Source: Mixophyes australis
Lineage: Eukaryota; Chordata; Amphibia; Anura; Limnodynastidae
Assembly: GCA_036250195.1 (NCBI GenBank)
Contig: JAVHZZ010000003.1
Span: forward strand, 329,268,194 to 329,332,193
Direction of reading: 5' to 3'
Length of the DNA stretch: 64,000 bases
Shown here piece after piece: positions 44,403 through 56,030 of the stretch. Made by a program: the position numbers and the translations under genes. The notes under the pieces are model-generated. The model was given only the letters and a program-made list of their open reading frames with translations. It was not told the origin of the DNA and made no database searches. Numbering within the stretch: the stretch's first letter is position 1; each line of letters starts with the position of its first letter.

Positions 44403-45900
44403 TGTATTTGTTTATAAATTGACCAAGTACATTAAAAGAAGTGGACACCTACATTGTGCTTTGAAATTACAGGAATTTTGAGGCCCTGTGGATGCCTACT
44501 AAATCAGGGACACCTCCAAATATGAACGGTCTCCAACTTTTGCCATCTGATGAGAATATTTTATTATGGAATCAAGGCCTCAGTCTGTCCATATCTGTCT
44601 GGGTCTGTCTGTCATCTTGAAAACAAATGTGCTCATTCTGCAGTCTTTGCCACTTTGTCATGTTAATCTGAGAGCAACTCTATAAAAACAGACATAATTA
44701 TAAAAAAATATAATAGGAGAATAATATGGGGGGAAAATAGCTTTAGTGTTGTGTACTTACATTTTAGTGCTTTTGCAAATTACCACCATTATTTAAAGGG
44801 AACTGTATTTATTTTTGTGTACATTTATATTTAACACATAAAATGTATATTTGGCTGTAATTTACATTTAGTTGTTATACAGTTATACTCATGCACAGCT
44901 TGCTGAACCTATAATAAATATATGCATACATTTGTGTAGAAGGGGCTCACAGAATTTTTAAGTGTATATCATTAATTAAGGACTTTTTAGAATGGATATG
45001 TGGTTAAAGGGGAAACATACATTAACAAACTGTGGCAGGAGATTCAAACACATAACATGTGCTGCAATTTTAACCCAACCAATCCGTAATATCAATAGAC
45101 ATATTAATTATTTGACATCTCCATTGCAAAACGAGCTAGCACGGCTACAGTGCACGGCAGATTTGCTCAGCACAGTCATAGTCTTTATGCCTGGAAATTT
45201 ATGGACCATGGACAGTTTATAAGAAACGATGTAGTTCATCCGAGATCCAGACTGATGGAACACTGGGGAATATTTTGCACAGGAAGTTAGGTTTTAAAAT
45301 AATACTTACTTTGATAGAACTGTTTTGTTAACTAACTAAAACAGTAGGGGAACCGATGGCCACTTAGGTTTAAAATCTAAATATATTTGTAAGTTAACCA
45401 ACTGATAAACTGATAATGTATTATGTAGGGGCATATCTGGGAAAATAAATGAGACTCGTACTATGTGGTAACAAGAATAAAACTAATTTAATATGTCAAT
45501 TAATAAACAGCATAATATGATTAATACTGTACGTTGCGGCTGTATATCCGTAGTTGAGGTTATTATGCTGGTAATATTGTGGCTCTGTCATGTGGCTGTA
45601 ATACTGAATATATCTTACTTTTTCACTGCAAGAAGGTGACAGTTTTGGGCAGTATATTTATTCTATCTGGCACACAATTATTTATGGGATGACTCTTCTT
45701 TGTGAATTTTATCCTCTCATTACCAGGTTTTGAGATTCATTGCTCAGAGCTTACGTGTAAAATATACCCTATTTATAAATAAGACTTATTTTCTATACGC
45801 ATTCACTAAAACATGTGGACATAAATCATTATGCACACAGAGCCACATTTTCCTGCAATATTGCATTTATCAATACAAAACTTGTCTAGTATGTACTTTG
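44403..45900. other. Unique AT-rich sequence
   Basis: No gene. The part around 44990-45190 is non-repetitive with balanced composition, but no domain is seen in its 76-codon frame. Confidence 0.35.
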
Positions 45901-45902
45901 GA

Positions 45903-46186
45903 ATGTAAGCTATCGTCGGCAGGGTTCTCTCTACCCTTTGACTCCTGTCTGTCAGTCCGGTCTGTATGTCCTTGTTGCATTGTATGCTGCATATAGTACA
46001 CTGTATTGTGCTATTTACTATGTTAGCTATGTGTATTGTTGTATTTGTTTTTATGTTTATTTGCACCTATGTATTATCTGTTTTATGTATTATTGTTGCA
46101 TTGATGTATTATTAGTGCATCCATTTGTTTTATATTGATGTACCCTTGCTGTACAGCGCTGTGGAACCTTATAAATAAAAGTTGAT
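45903..46186 (+). mobile_element. L2-type LINE 3' end
   Basis: Runs from ATGTAAGCTATCGTCGGCAG through a T-rich untranslated region to TGCTGTACAGCGCTGTGGAA and CCTTATAAATAAAAG with a short GATGAT tail. The tail motif is again that of the local L2 and V-SINE group. Confidence 0.65.
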
Positions 46187-47640
46187 GATTACTATATTCT
46201 GTGCTCTGTTAAGTTACATCATGTACTCTGTTTAGCTGTGAAGAGGGTTTGAGATAAAGTTGACATGCTGTATGCACCTTTATAATGTCACAATGATTTG
46301 GGCTCATTTTCAATTCTTTTCTGCCAGAAACACATTGTGGCATCTCAGATAGTGAATTATTTGTCTGCCTACCACGTTACAAAATGATATCCTAAGCTGG
46401 TGAAACTCTATTCTGATGACTCTTCATAGGTTTCATGAGCATCAAACAATCAGAGAACTCTAAACGCCTTTGCGATACCTATATAAGACCTAGGGGGCAG
46501 TAGTTAGTTTGGAATCTGTGCCAAGTAGTTCTGCCTTTTAAGGAACTTGATGAGCATAAAGTATACCCGCATTACAGAATACAGCTCTCGTTTGTGCTAG
46601 AAGCATTTTTAATGCATAAGCTCTTAACCAGAAAAGTGGATACAATAAACAATTGCTATTAAAATGCTTAACGGCTGATGTTTTCACATAATAATAAGTC
46701 ACCTCCTTTTTTACATCCTTCTTACCAATCTACTAATAAATAAAGTACACAAAACCAGAGCTGGGCAAATAAAGGAGTTTATTGAAATAAAAACTTTGTA
46801 TGGTGGAGGAAAAAATGATAAGCTCCTTATATCACAGTGAGGGTCATTTATCCTCCCGATATCCATACATGGGGACCATTTCACCCAGACGCACCCTTAT
46901 TTTTAAACGTGGGCATCCCTTATCCCAAGCATTCGAGAACCTGCAACCCTTCTGGGCTAACTGAGCACAACCAACAAACCCGCCCCCGAAACCAAAGCCT
47001 GACTCTTTGAAGGGAGGCGGGTTCTACCATTACATAAATTATGCCAATGTGTGTCCACCAAGCATAGGCCGCCGACTGCTCAATGTTTTCCGGCAAACAC
47101 TATCATTAAACCGCTGTCGATGTGTTTCAGTTTAAAACCACCATCAAATACAATTTTTAGCAAATCTACCCCTGAGTCTGCAGTTATTTAGATATATATG
47201 TGAGTAACTTACCACTTGAGTCTAGCAGTGACAGGTCTTTGAGAGGCCATTCCATTCATTTTTAGCCAGGAAATTTCATTTGGACTGTTGGGTGCCTTAG
47301 GCAAGACCTGACTACTATGGAGAGCTGTCATTTTGCCTTTCCACAAATTTAGTTAGGCTTGGTCTATGTGTTCTCTCCTCATAATTTCATGGCTATTATT
47401 TTTTTGTTTCATTTATAATATTAAATCACTCAAGTCAGAGTATGTATAAGCAATTTCTAATAGGGAATGGTTTGAAAAGGATTTAAGCCAGAGACCACTA
47501 ACATATTGTTACTCCTCCCAGTCCCTTTTAATAAGGCATAAAAAGTCATCAAGCAAGTGTATAGGATTTCTAAATATAAACAATTAAAGTTAATCTGGTC
47601 TTACAACTCAATAGGTACCTGTGCCATTCATCACCTTCAC
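46187..47640. other. Unassigned sequence
   Basis: A somewhat GC-richer patch at 46850-47100 has no open frame of note. No repeat ends recognised. Confidence 0.35.
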
Positions 47641-47948
47641 TATCATCATCATTTATTTATATAGCGCCACTGATTCCGCAGCGCTGCCCCATTGGAGCTT
47701 ACAGTCTAAATTTCCTAATATACACACACACAGACAGAAAGATAGACTAGGGTCAATTTTGATAGCAGCCAATTAACCTACCAGTATGTTTTTGGAGTGT
47801 GGGAGGAAAGCAGAGCACCCGGATGAAACCCACGCAAACACGGGGAACACATGCAAACTCCACACAGATAAGGCCATGGAGGGGAATTAAACTCATGACC
47901 CCAGCGCTGTGAGGCAGAAGTGCTAACCACTAAGCCACTGTGCTGCCA
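47640..47948 (-). mobile_element. V-SINE copy, nearly full length, antisense
   Basis: Read on the minus strand: GGCAGCACAGTGGCTTAGTGG head with A-box, B-box region GAGTTTAATTCCCC, central domain, linker and a tail ending GCGCTATATAAATAAATG plus GATGATGAT. The TGTACAGAGAACTC part of the tail is deleted between GCAGCGCTG and CCCCATTGG (plus strand). Confidence 0.9.
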
Positions 47949-47954
47949 TTCTCA

Positions 47955-48560
47955 ATTAGCACTAGCAGACCAGAGGCACGGAGTCTAACGGATTCCCCAG
48001 TATTCACCAAGAACCGTCACAAGACAGAATGGACTTTGCTGCCAGGAACCCGCAGGTTGCGGCCCTCTGGACTGTTTCAGGATGCAGCACAAGGCCCAAG
48101 GAGAAGGAAAGAGAACTCCCGGAGAAGCGTATAGTGATAAGGCAGGAACACACTGTAGTAGCACTGGAGATCTGGCAGATAGGAATAGGTACACGGGTGG
48201 TCGGGCAGAGTAGCCAGACAGGCTAGGATTTATTACACATAATATCAGGCAGCAGATAGTCAGACAAGCTAGGATCTGGTGCATGGAATATCAGACAGGC
48301 CAAGTTCGGTACCCAGGAGGATCCAGCAGCGCGTAGTCAGACAGGCAGAAATGGTACACAGAAGATCTGGCAGAAAGCACCACACAAGGAGCAACACAAA
48401 GGAGCAAGTAAATTGCACTGACACCAAGCAAGTGTCAGTGCTGAGATTAAATATTAAAAGGCAGATTAAAAAAACCCGCCCGACAGCCGAGTCATGTGAC
48501 CCGCTACTAGGAAGTGCTAATCACGGCACAGAGCGCTAGAGCGAGGAAAGGTGAGAGCTG
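47955..48560 (-). mobile_element. Possible Gypsy/ERV-type LTR debris
   Basis: Imperfect units of about 40 bp with CAGACAGGCTAGGAT, CAGACAAGCTAGGATC and AGACAGGCAGAAATGG recur between 48190 and 48380, followed by AGTCATGTGACCCGCTACTAG. I associate this texture with long terminal repeats of frog Gypsy-like or retroviral elements in antisense. No PBS, no TG...CA ends and no pol sequence are visible. Confidence 0.3.
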
Positions 48561-49229
48561 ACATATAGGAGCCGGCCATGATATCAGTGAACTGTTGATT
48601 GACTTGATCCCTGTGTGTCACCCCTCAAAGTGTTCTATAGACACCATTTCTTTGAATAAAGGGAAACTGTATTTAACCCGGCAGAAGCACTGGTACTATG
48701 CAGGTACCGCCGGACATTGAAAACTATAACTCCCAACATTCTCACTAGGGAGGCGTAATGATGTCATTGATGATGTCTCAGAACCCAGAAGTGTTGTCCG
48801 CGAGTAGGCTTGTAGCTGTATTAGTCGGCTGATATGAGACGCTAATGTGGATATTCAAATTTAAATATATAAGCAATAAATATTTACTCTGTAACTCAGT
48901 CCATTTAATAATAAGGTGAACTTGTGTGATCATGAGTTAAATATACTGGTAGATTTATATATACATATTTCAGTGTTTAATTGAAGACTGGCAATGTAAC
49001 TGACTGTAAGTAGATACATTGCTCCTCATCCTCTGTGACACTACCCACTATCAAATTGATGTTAGCTCCTGGGTAAACTGATTTTATCACTGCCCTTTCT
49101 ATACTTCCGTCAGTATAGTTAGTAAGTGCTGTTCAACTATATTTATCCTTATACACAGTACATCAATCCTTTAAGTAGACAACTTTGGTCGCTATAGAAA
49201 GTCCCCGCATGGTTGATTTGTTTTTTCTT
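48561..49229. other. Unassigned sequence
   Basis: CTATAACTCCCAACATTCTC at 48725 resembles a fragment of the common 'aactcccagcat' frog repeats. Nothing else. Confidence 0.35.
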
Positions 49230-50335
49230 TAGTGGGCCAGGTTGAGGTCCCCCATATCTGCTTCCCGCTGCCTTGCCTTGATGCAAAGAGGAAGACTGCT
49301 GTCCTTGATTACCCCATTTGGATAGGCAACATCTCTATTGTCCCTAGGACAATAGACTTTGGACTTTTGCATCTCTACACCATTAGCGGATTGTGTGGAC
49401 AATCATTTTTCTATTTCTTCACTCTGTCTCTCCAGCTTCTTCAATAAGTCTTCATTCCTAGTAGTAGGCTCAGATTAATTTCTGACCACTTTAACTGTCT
49501 TGTTAGCTGTAGCCTCTGGATTACCCCGTCTGGCAGCCTGCACTATATCCATGGCAGGGTGATGCAAATTTTCCCCAATCCATTTTCTCTTTGTCATTTC
49601 CATTTCCCTTAACCATCTATACCTGTTCTCATGCTGGTTCTTGCTAAGTTGGTCCACAAGATTTTGCATAGCTATTAAAATGAGCTCACTTTGGCTTGAT
49701 AAAACTCCCTCAGATTCCCCATCAGGCTCACCCAACTCTGGGGTTGTTATAGTATGTTACTCCCATCTGTAGAACTGAAACGGTTTGGAACCTCCGTCTG
49801 CAACCTCTGAGGCCACATTATTTGACAACGCTATTTTTACTTTCCAGGGATTACAGCAGGTATAATTTTTCTCATACAGTTTGACTTCCTAAGTACAGCA
49901 TAGGCCATATTCTGCCCATCAGCACTTTGACCTAGTACTTTTGGCTGTTGTAGCCGATATATAATGTTGTTGTACACTGTTCTTTGACACTCCCAGGAGT
50001 TCCCCGCTCAGAACCAGGCATCTTCTCTGTTTCTGTAGTATCTCACACCAATCATGAACTTCCTCACTTGTCAACAACACAATCACTCCTGTTTGGTAAC
50101 AGACTTATAAGTGTATAGATCCATCTCAGCAGTGCCTCCAAATGTAAAACCCTTTTGAGCCCTTGAATGTAAAAGTAGGTGTTTATCACCTTTATGTCTT
50201 GATTTTGCCTCCACCTGAACCTGAATTCCTTCACCCAGCTGTGTTCCTGGAATTGAATATTGGGGGTTGATTCAGGAGAACTCCTCCCCCATACCAAACC
50301 TAGACCCCTGCCAAGGGACTCTCAAACAATATAAT
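49230..50335 (-). pseudogene. Putative LTR-retroelement leader and gag-like remnant
   Basis: On the minus strand a non-coding leader (50330 to about 50150) is followed by short frames that connect by frameshift. One region translates TSEEVHDWCEILQKQRRC, then LVLSGELLGVSKNSVQ; further on comes an 86-codon frame (49735-49475) rich in charged residues with a predicted helix NLVDQLSKNQHENRYRWLRE. Acidic/basic helical character after a leader would suit a gag protein, but there is no zinc knuckle or capsid hallmark. A related leader lies in opposite orientation at 52.1 kb. Family uncertain. Confidence 0.3.
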
Positions 50336-52100
50336 ATTATAATAAAGGCCCCTTTGGCATGAGATTTATTTAATATAAGCTGGTAAACTAATGAAATATT
50401 AGCAATGACAGACAATTGCACAATGTGTTTGCATTAAAGATTAAATATAGAATACAGTTATCCTTTTAATGTCCATGTTATCTTCCTTCCTGGAACCTAT
50501 TATCCTGGACAAATAAATAACCTTTGTAACACAAATATTTACCTAATTGTTACTAACTATTAACACTCTACTTAAGAGAAAGATTAGGGTACTAATTTCA
50601 CTTAACGTTCAAGTGACATGAAGAGGTACTTCAATGGTACTTAATATCCAATAACACTAAGTCATTATTACTGTCAGCTGAAATGATCTCTAATCACTCT
50701 CCTCAATGTATGCCATCGCCCTCTTATTATTCTAAGGGCTGAATATAAACTATTAGGTATCACTCACTGAGTGATATACAACAAGTAGGAAAGATATAAA
50801 TGGCTACACAGGATTGTTCCATCATAAATTAATTGTACAAAATAGCTTACTGTCTCTATCATAGTACGTATTACTCAGTAGAAGACATAAGAATTTCTTT
50901 ATAACTCACTAGGAATTCTAAAATATATACATTAAAAGCTAAGTTTTAAGACAATATTATAACATACTCATAAGTTATTAATTACACTACATCACACGCT
51001 CTATAACTATGAAAAGTCCTCCTTCTTGCTAATCTTGCTAATAAAAAGAGAGTTGGAGCTCATATAAGTGAACCAACAAAAGACACTCCAGTCTACTACT
51101 AAGAATTTGTGCAAAAATAAAATATTTTTCATTTTCAACATATCTCATTATTTGGCAAATTTGCCTTTATTCCACAGATTGGATAGTGACAAAATATTTT
51201 AAAAAAAGTGTATAGAAACTGTGTACAATAAAATAAATTGTAAGTGTTAAAAACAACAGAACCCTTTAGTGTTCATCTTATATCATATATTGATTAATAA
51301 TATAAACAAATAATTCTGAGAATGTTTAAAACTGATCTTCTTATAGAGGCATTTTGCAAAAATAATTCCAAAAATGATTAATAGACACTTTCATGAATCA
51401 GTATCCTCCATAATAGACAAAGAAGTTTACCTGTGGCTAATGCAAGGCAATCTTATTACTGCGATGTTATAAAATCATATATAAGAAAAATTCTTACCCT
51501 TTTATATATATTCCTCTATATTTGATATCATAGATTAAAATGTGGATCACTTGTTGGTGGTAACAAAAAAAGTCTTCAAAAATTAAAGTAGTCTCATTCA
51601 CACAAGATAATTCACATCCATTCATGCTGATTGTTATTTATTATATAAAAAGAGATATCCTTGTATGATATTATTTGTTAATATAAAATATCATGTCTGC
51701 CTTATATTTCCCTGGATAGTGAATTTTGGGATTATAGCCCCTATATAAATTATAGGTAATCTCTGTAATTATGTGGTGTCTTACTTCTTTTAGAATACTA
51801 GTATTTTCTCAATATCTTTATATATATATCCAAGCCTTTATTGAAGTAGACTTGTAATGCTTGTGCCTGCAGGCAGATAACCACACAGGCGGTCTGAATG
51901 TCATGTGTGACTTGTATTCACCTAAATAATGGACTCTGAGTTTGTTACCACTATCTAGATCACAAGCGAACTCAAGAGCTATCAAGTGTTATTTATTTTT
52001 GAATATCCACAGCTACTCAGTGTGTTAAAATATATGAGCCTCTATTAAAGTAAAACTTCTCAAGATTTACTCCTAAGAGTAATATAAATCTCACACCAAG
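50336..52100. other. AT-rich interval between two inverted related leaders
   Basis: No protein frame. The outer edges share a short block: AATAAATCTCATGCC on the minus strand near 50370 and ATATAAATCTCACACC on the plus strand near 52090, so homology extends slightly beyond the leaders. The middle could contain old LTRs but I cannot align it by eye. Confidence 0.35.
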
Positions 52101-52104
52101 GGGC

Positions 52105-52345
52105 ATTTGTCCTTGGAGAGGGAACAGGTCTGATATGGGGCAGGAGTACTCCTTACTTGACCCCCAGTGTTCAAATTCCAGAAACACAATCGGAGAAGAA
52201 ATTCAGGTTCAGGTTGAGTCACTATCAAGACTTAAAGATGAGAAACACTTACTCAGTTCCTATTTACAGTCACCCAGCCTTTCACGTTCAAGGGTCCAAA
52301 AGGGTGTTACATATATGAAATCTGATATGGATTTTTGGAGTTGAA
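52105..52345 (+). mobile_element. Leader fragment related, in inverse orientation, to 50.06-50.31 kb
   Basis: Shared blocks in the same order are GGAGTACTCC-like, GACCCCCAGTGTTCAA, TTCCAGAAACACA, AATTCAGGTTCAGGTTGAG, ATCAAGACTTAAAGATGA, AACACTTACT and TTCAAGGGTCCAAAAGGGT. Their minus-strand counterparts include AATTCAGGTTCAGGTGGAG and TTCAAGGGCTCAAAAGGGT. Overall similarity is about 75-80% with one deletion. Confidence 0.5.
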
Positions 52346-52366
52346 TCCTGTATTCTGTATTCTATA

Positions 52367-52687
52367 TATCACCATCACCATTTATCTATATAGCGCCACT
52401 GATTCCTCAGCGCTGTACAGAGAACTCATTCACTTCAGTCCCTGCCCCACTGGAGCTTCCAGTCTAAATTCCCTAATATACACAGAGAGAGAGACTAGGG
52501 TCAATTTTGATAGCAGCCAATTAACCTACCAGTATGTTTTTAAAGTGTGGGCGAAAACCGGAGCACCTGGAGGAAACCCACGCAAACACGGGGAGAACAT
52601 ACAAAGTCCACAGAGATCCATGGTCGGGAATTGAACTCATGACCCCAGTGCTGTGTGGCAGAAGTGCTAACCACTTAGCCACCGTAT
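52367..52687 (-). mobile_element. V-SINE copy, nearly full length, antisense
   Basis: All domains are present on the minus strand: a TGGCTAAGTGGTTAGC head, GAGTTCAATTCCCG B-box, central domain, GACTGGAAGCTCC and CTGTACAGCGCTGAGG, with a GATGGTGATGG tail. The first bases of the head are lost. Confidence 0.9.
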
Positions 52688-52689
52688 AT

Positions 52690-54625
52690 TGAAGTACATT
52701 TTCTGTCCTGGCATTTTCAATACATGTGATGATTTAAAAGATGAATTATACAATATAATGTTAGCAGACATATCAGACTCGCTCATTTGCATTCTCTTAC
52801 CCGAATCCCAAGTAGAAATCTCAGGATTGTAAATATTGGCGAGACAGGTTTTTGGCTGTGTAGAAGACCAACGAACGTGCCAACAAGCTGTACAGAAACA
52901 CAACTGTCTCTGAACTGAGCAGATATTTAGAGATGAAGATTGCAATCTGGAAAGACAGAGAGGATTGTAGAGGAGAGCCTAAAATTGCAGAATAGATTTA
53001 TTTATTTATCTTGTTCTATTGCAATAGACTGACATAGCTACTTTAGCTGAAAACCTTAAATGAACTAATTTAAAATGGCAGGTGTACTGTCTAGAGCTAT
53101 CCTGGTTACCTTAACACAGCCTGTTCCTCTCAACAGAACGTTACCGTATATAGAGCTGATGGACATATGAATGAAAACAATTGAATTTGAGACTCAGTTT
53201 TCATTCAAAGAAAGGATTTCCATATAGGAATAGTCAATAATTTTTATTACATATTCCACCAACTGACAATCGGATGAAGAAAAATACAGTAATTCACCTC
53301 GCTGGGCGCTACATAGTATCACCACTGGAAACAATTGCACAAAACTTAATGTTCTAAATATACAGAAGCATATTTCAAGGTGAGTCTATACGAAATACCT
53401 TGCAATTCTTCTGTGTAAGTTCATCCATTAAGGACCTCCGAAACGTGAAAAATTAGAAAAATATATATAGTGTAGTAGGTCAAGATAATATAATAGTAAT
53501 TCAAAAAATAACATAAATATTTAAAACTTAAAACGTGAATACAAACAAAGCAACATTAAAACTCCACCTTGTGGCATATATGTATGTGAATCACAAAAAG
53601 TAAAAGGAGCCACCCAAAGGGTACAGGTTGAAATATACATTTGTATATTTAGTATATTAAGTTTTTGTATTTGTTTTCAGTGGTGATGCTAGGTAGCTCC
53701 TATTGAGGTGAATTACTGTATTTTTGTTCTGTGTGTTTACTTGTGGGGTACAGTGATAGCCCTTCTATTTGCCTTGCAGGCTGCCACATTAGGCAGAGTG
53801 CTCTCGATTGAAAACCCTTTTGTTGTATTTTGATAATAGGATGAGTTGCAAATATTGCTATTAATTTTTCTGCTGCAATTTGACAGACAATGTTTAAAGT
53901 TATAAGCTTCTTTTTACTCATACATACATTTACTCATACAAGTGCTCATAACATGCTGATAGTAAAAAAATAATATAAGCGAATAGATTTATACACTCAT
54001 AGCTTCTTGCAAGCACGTTGCACCAATTTCAAAGTTGTCTGCAACTTTCACAAGCATTAATGCACTGTTTAACATAATGCAGTTTAGCAGGATCACTCAT
54101 TAATTACATTATACATTATACTGCAGGGATGCTTTATGAACACACTTGAAATGATCTGTTAAAGCAAGGGAAATGTACAAGGTTTTGTCTATGATTTTAA
54201 CAGACATTAATTTTAAATGCTCATGAGTACATTACCTAAGAATTATCTGTTAAACAATAAGGTTAAATAATGACCAACATTTTCAAAAAACTCAGCATTT
54301 GTCTTTTTTAATTCATACATGAAGGTGATTTGAATGGGAATAGTTAGAATGCAGTAGTATTTTATTGTGATCATGTTGGACTTTTGGTGGCTTTTGCTTC
54401 GTAGAAATAAGCAAAATTGCTGAGGTTTAGTTTGCCATTTTGGTTCGACCAGAAACTAGCACAACCTATCATAACTATATATAGAGAATTGTGTTAAGTG
54501 AATCAAACGGAAACAGCAAGGTTTTACTTCATGATTCAAATAGTCGTGCCACTTTAATATTGGTACATATTGCGTGCAAAGGTTATATCTTTATAGGGGG
54601 GAGATTCAATTAGAAAAAATACATG
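52690..54625. other. Unassigned AT-rich sequence
   Basis: No coding or repeat feature recognised. Confidence 0.4.
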
Positions 54626-54629
54626 CAAT

Positions 54630-54960
54630 GGCCCTGATTCATTAAGGAAAGTAAGGCAAAAAAAAAAAAAAAGAGTAAGCTTTCTCCTGGACTAAACAAT
54701 GCTACAATGCAAGGGGTGCAAATTACTTTAATTATTTTGCACATAAGTTAAATACTGGCTGGTTTTTCATGTAGCACACAAATACTTTATAGCTTTATTT
54801 TTATACTGAAATTTAAAGTGGATCTAGGACATGCCCTTCCCCAACTATAAATCTGTCCTCACATTTTAAATTTAGCTCCCCCTGTAATGAAGCATGGTTT
54901 TGCAAAGGTGCAAAGTTACTCATTTTTTTTGCTTTACTTTCCTTAATGAATCATGCCTAA
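54630..54960. mobile_element. Long-arm MITE, GGCCCTGATTCATTAAGG termini
   Basis: The left end GGCCCTGATTCATTAAGGAA and the right end TTCCTTAATGAATCATGCC are inverted repeats. Inside are GCAAGGGGTGCAAATTAC, CATGTAGCACACAAATAC and CACATTTTAAATTTAGC. A poly-A run of 15 lies near 54658. The family also includes 41.55 kb and, in part, the 55.7-kb element. Confidence 0.75.
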
Positions 54961-55696
54961 TGTTTCCCCAGAACAGGGGTGGAGACAACTTGCGCATAGT
55001 TTGTTAGTGAAATATCCACTCATTTTTGCTCACGTACCACAGAGCTGCAAGAAAAAATTAGCTGATATTTTTACCGTACTAACTATAAAAATGCTCAGCC
55101 GCGATGTTCTCAGGAACAATGCGGCTAATTGAATGTCCCCTTATTTGTCTGGAGAGAATTTTATCACTGTTTTGCAAACCCTGTTATTGTTAGAAAGCCA
55201 GGAATAGGTCCTGATGGTAGGTTTAGTGGCAGGGTAAATCCACACGTAGTGTATCTCACCAAACACATATGATTATGTATATGTTGCTTACTCCCAGTAA
55301 CCAACATCAGTCTTTCTCTGTGGCTTGGATTTAATTTTTTCTTATTACTAGTATGCTAGTAGATGGGTACTTGGATATTTTTTAGGAGAGGTTGGTGTGT
55401 GGTTGACTTGGGGGTTCGATAAATAAGTGTAAAAACATAACAAAGAATAATAAAAATATGTTTCCAAAGTATGGTTTGGTATTATTACTTTTTTTCTATG
55501 TTTAGTTAAAAGTAATCAAACTTAAAGAAATATACGAAAATGTAAATATACGGTAAAATACAAATAAATATTAAGCATTAAGATTATCTTTAGTCATATG
55601 TGTGCAGGCTGTTAAATTAATTTTAAATTAATCTTTTATTATAGTGGTTTTACTGTTTGCTCTATTGCATATAGGGGGGCAAGCCTTTCTCTCTAT

Positions 55697-56029
55697 GGGC
55701 CTGATTCATTAAGGATCTTAAATGAAGAGGTATCTTATTTCAGTCTCCTGGACAAAACCATGTTACAATTCAAGGGGTGCGAACTAGTTTTCTGTTTTGC
55801 CCATAAGTTAAATACTGACTGTTTTTTCATGTAGCACACAAATACTCGATAGCTTATTTGTACACTGAAATTTAAAGTTGATATTTGTGTGCTACATGAA
55901 AAAACAGTCAGCATTTAACTTATGTGCAAAACAGAAAACTAATTTGCACCCCTTGCATTGTAACATGGTTTTGTCCAGGAGACTGAAACAAGGATCCTCT
56001 TCATTTAAGATCCTTAATGAATCAGGCCC
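55697..56029. mobile_element. Long palindromic MITE with 3-bp TSD
   Basis: The ends GGGCCTGATTCATTAAGGAT and ATCCTTAATGAATCAGGCCC are exact complements, and pairing goes on for nearly the whole length. For example, CATGTAGCACACAAATAC pairs with ATTTGTGTGCTACATG and TAAATACTGACTG with CAGTCAGCATTTA. TAT flanks both sides. Arms of about 160 bp with few mismatches imply a young copy or recent arm homogenisation. Confidence 0.85.
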
Positions 56030-56030
56030 T

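Noticed and set aside
46385..46440. Hammerhead ribozyme core (CTGATGA near 46414)
   Set aside because: No GAAA and no pairing stems follow in the required order.
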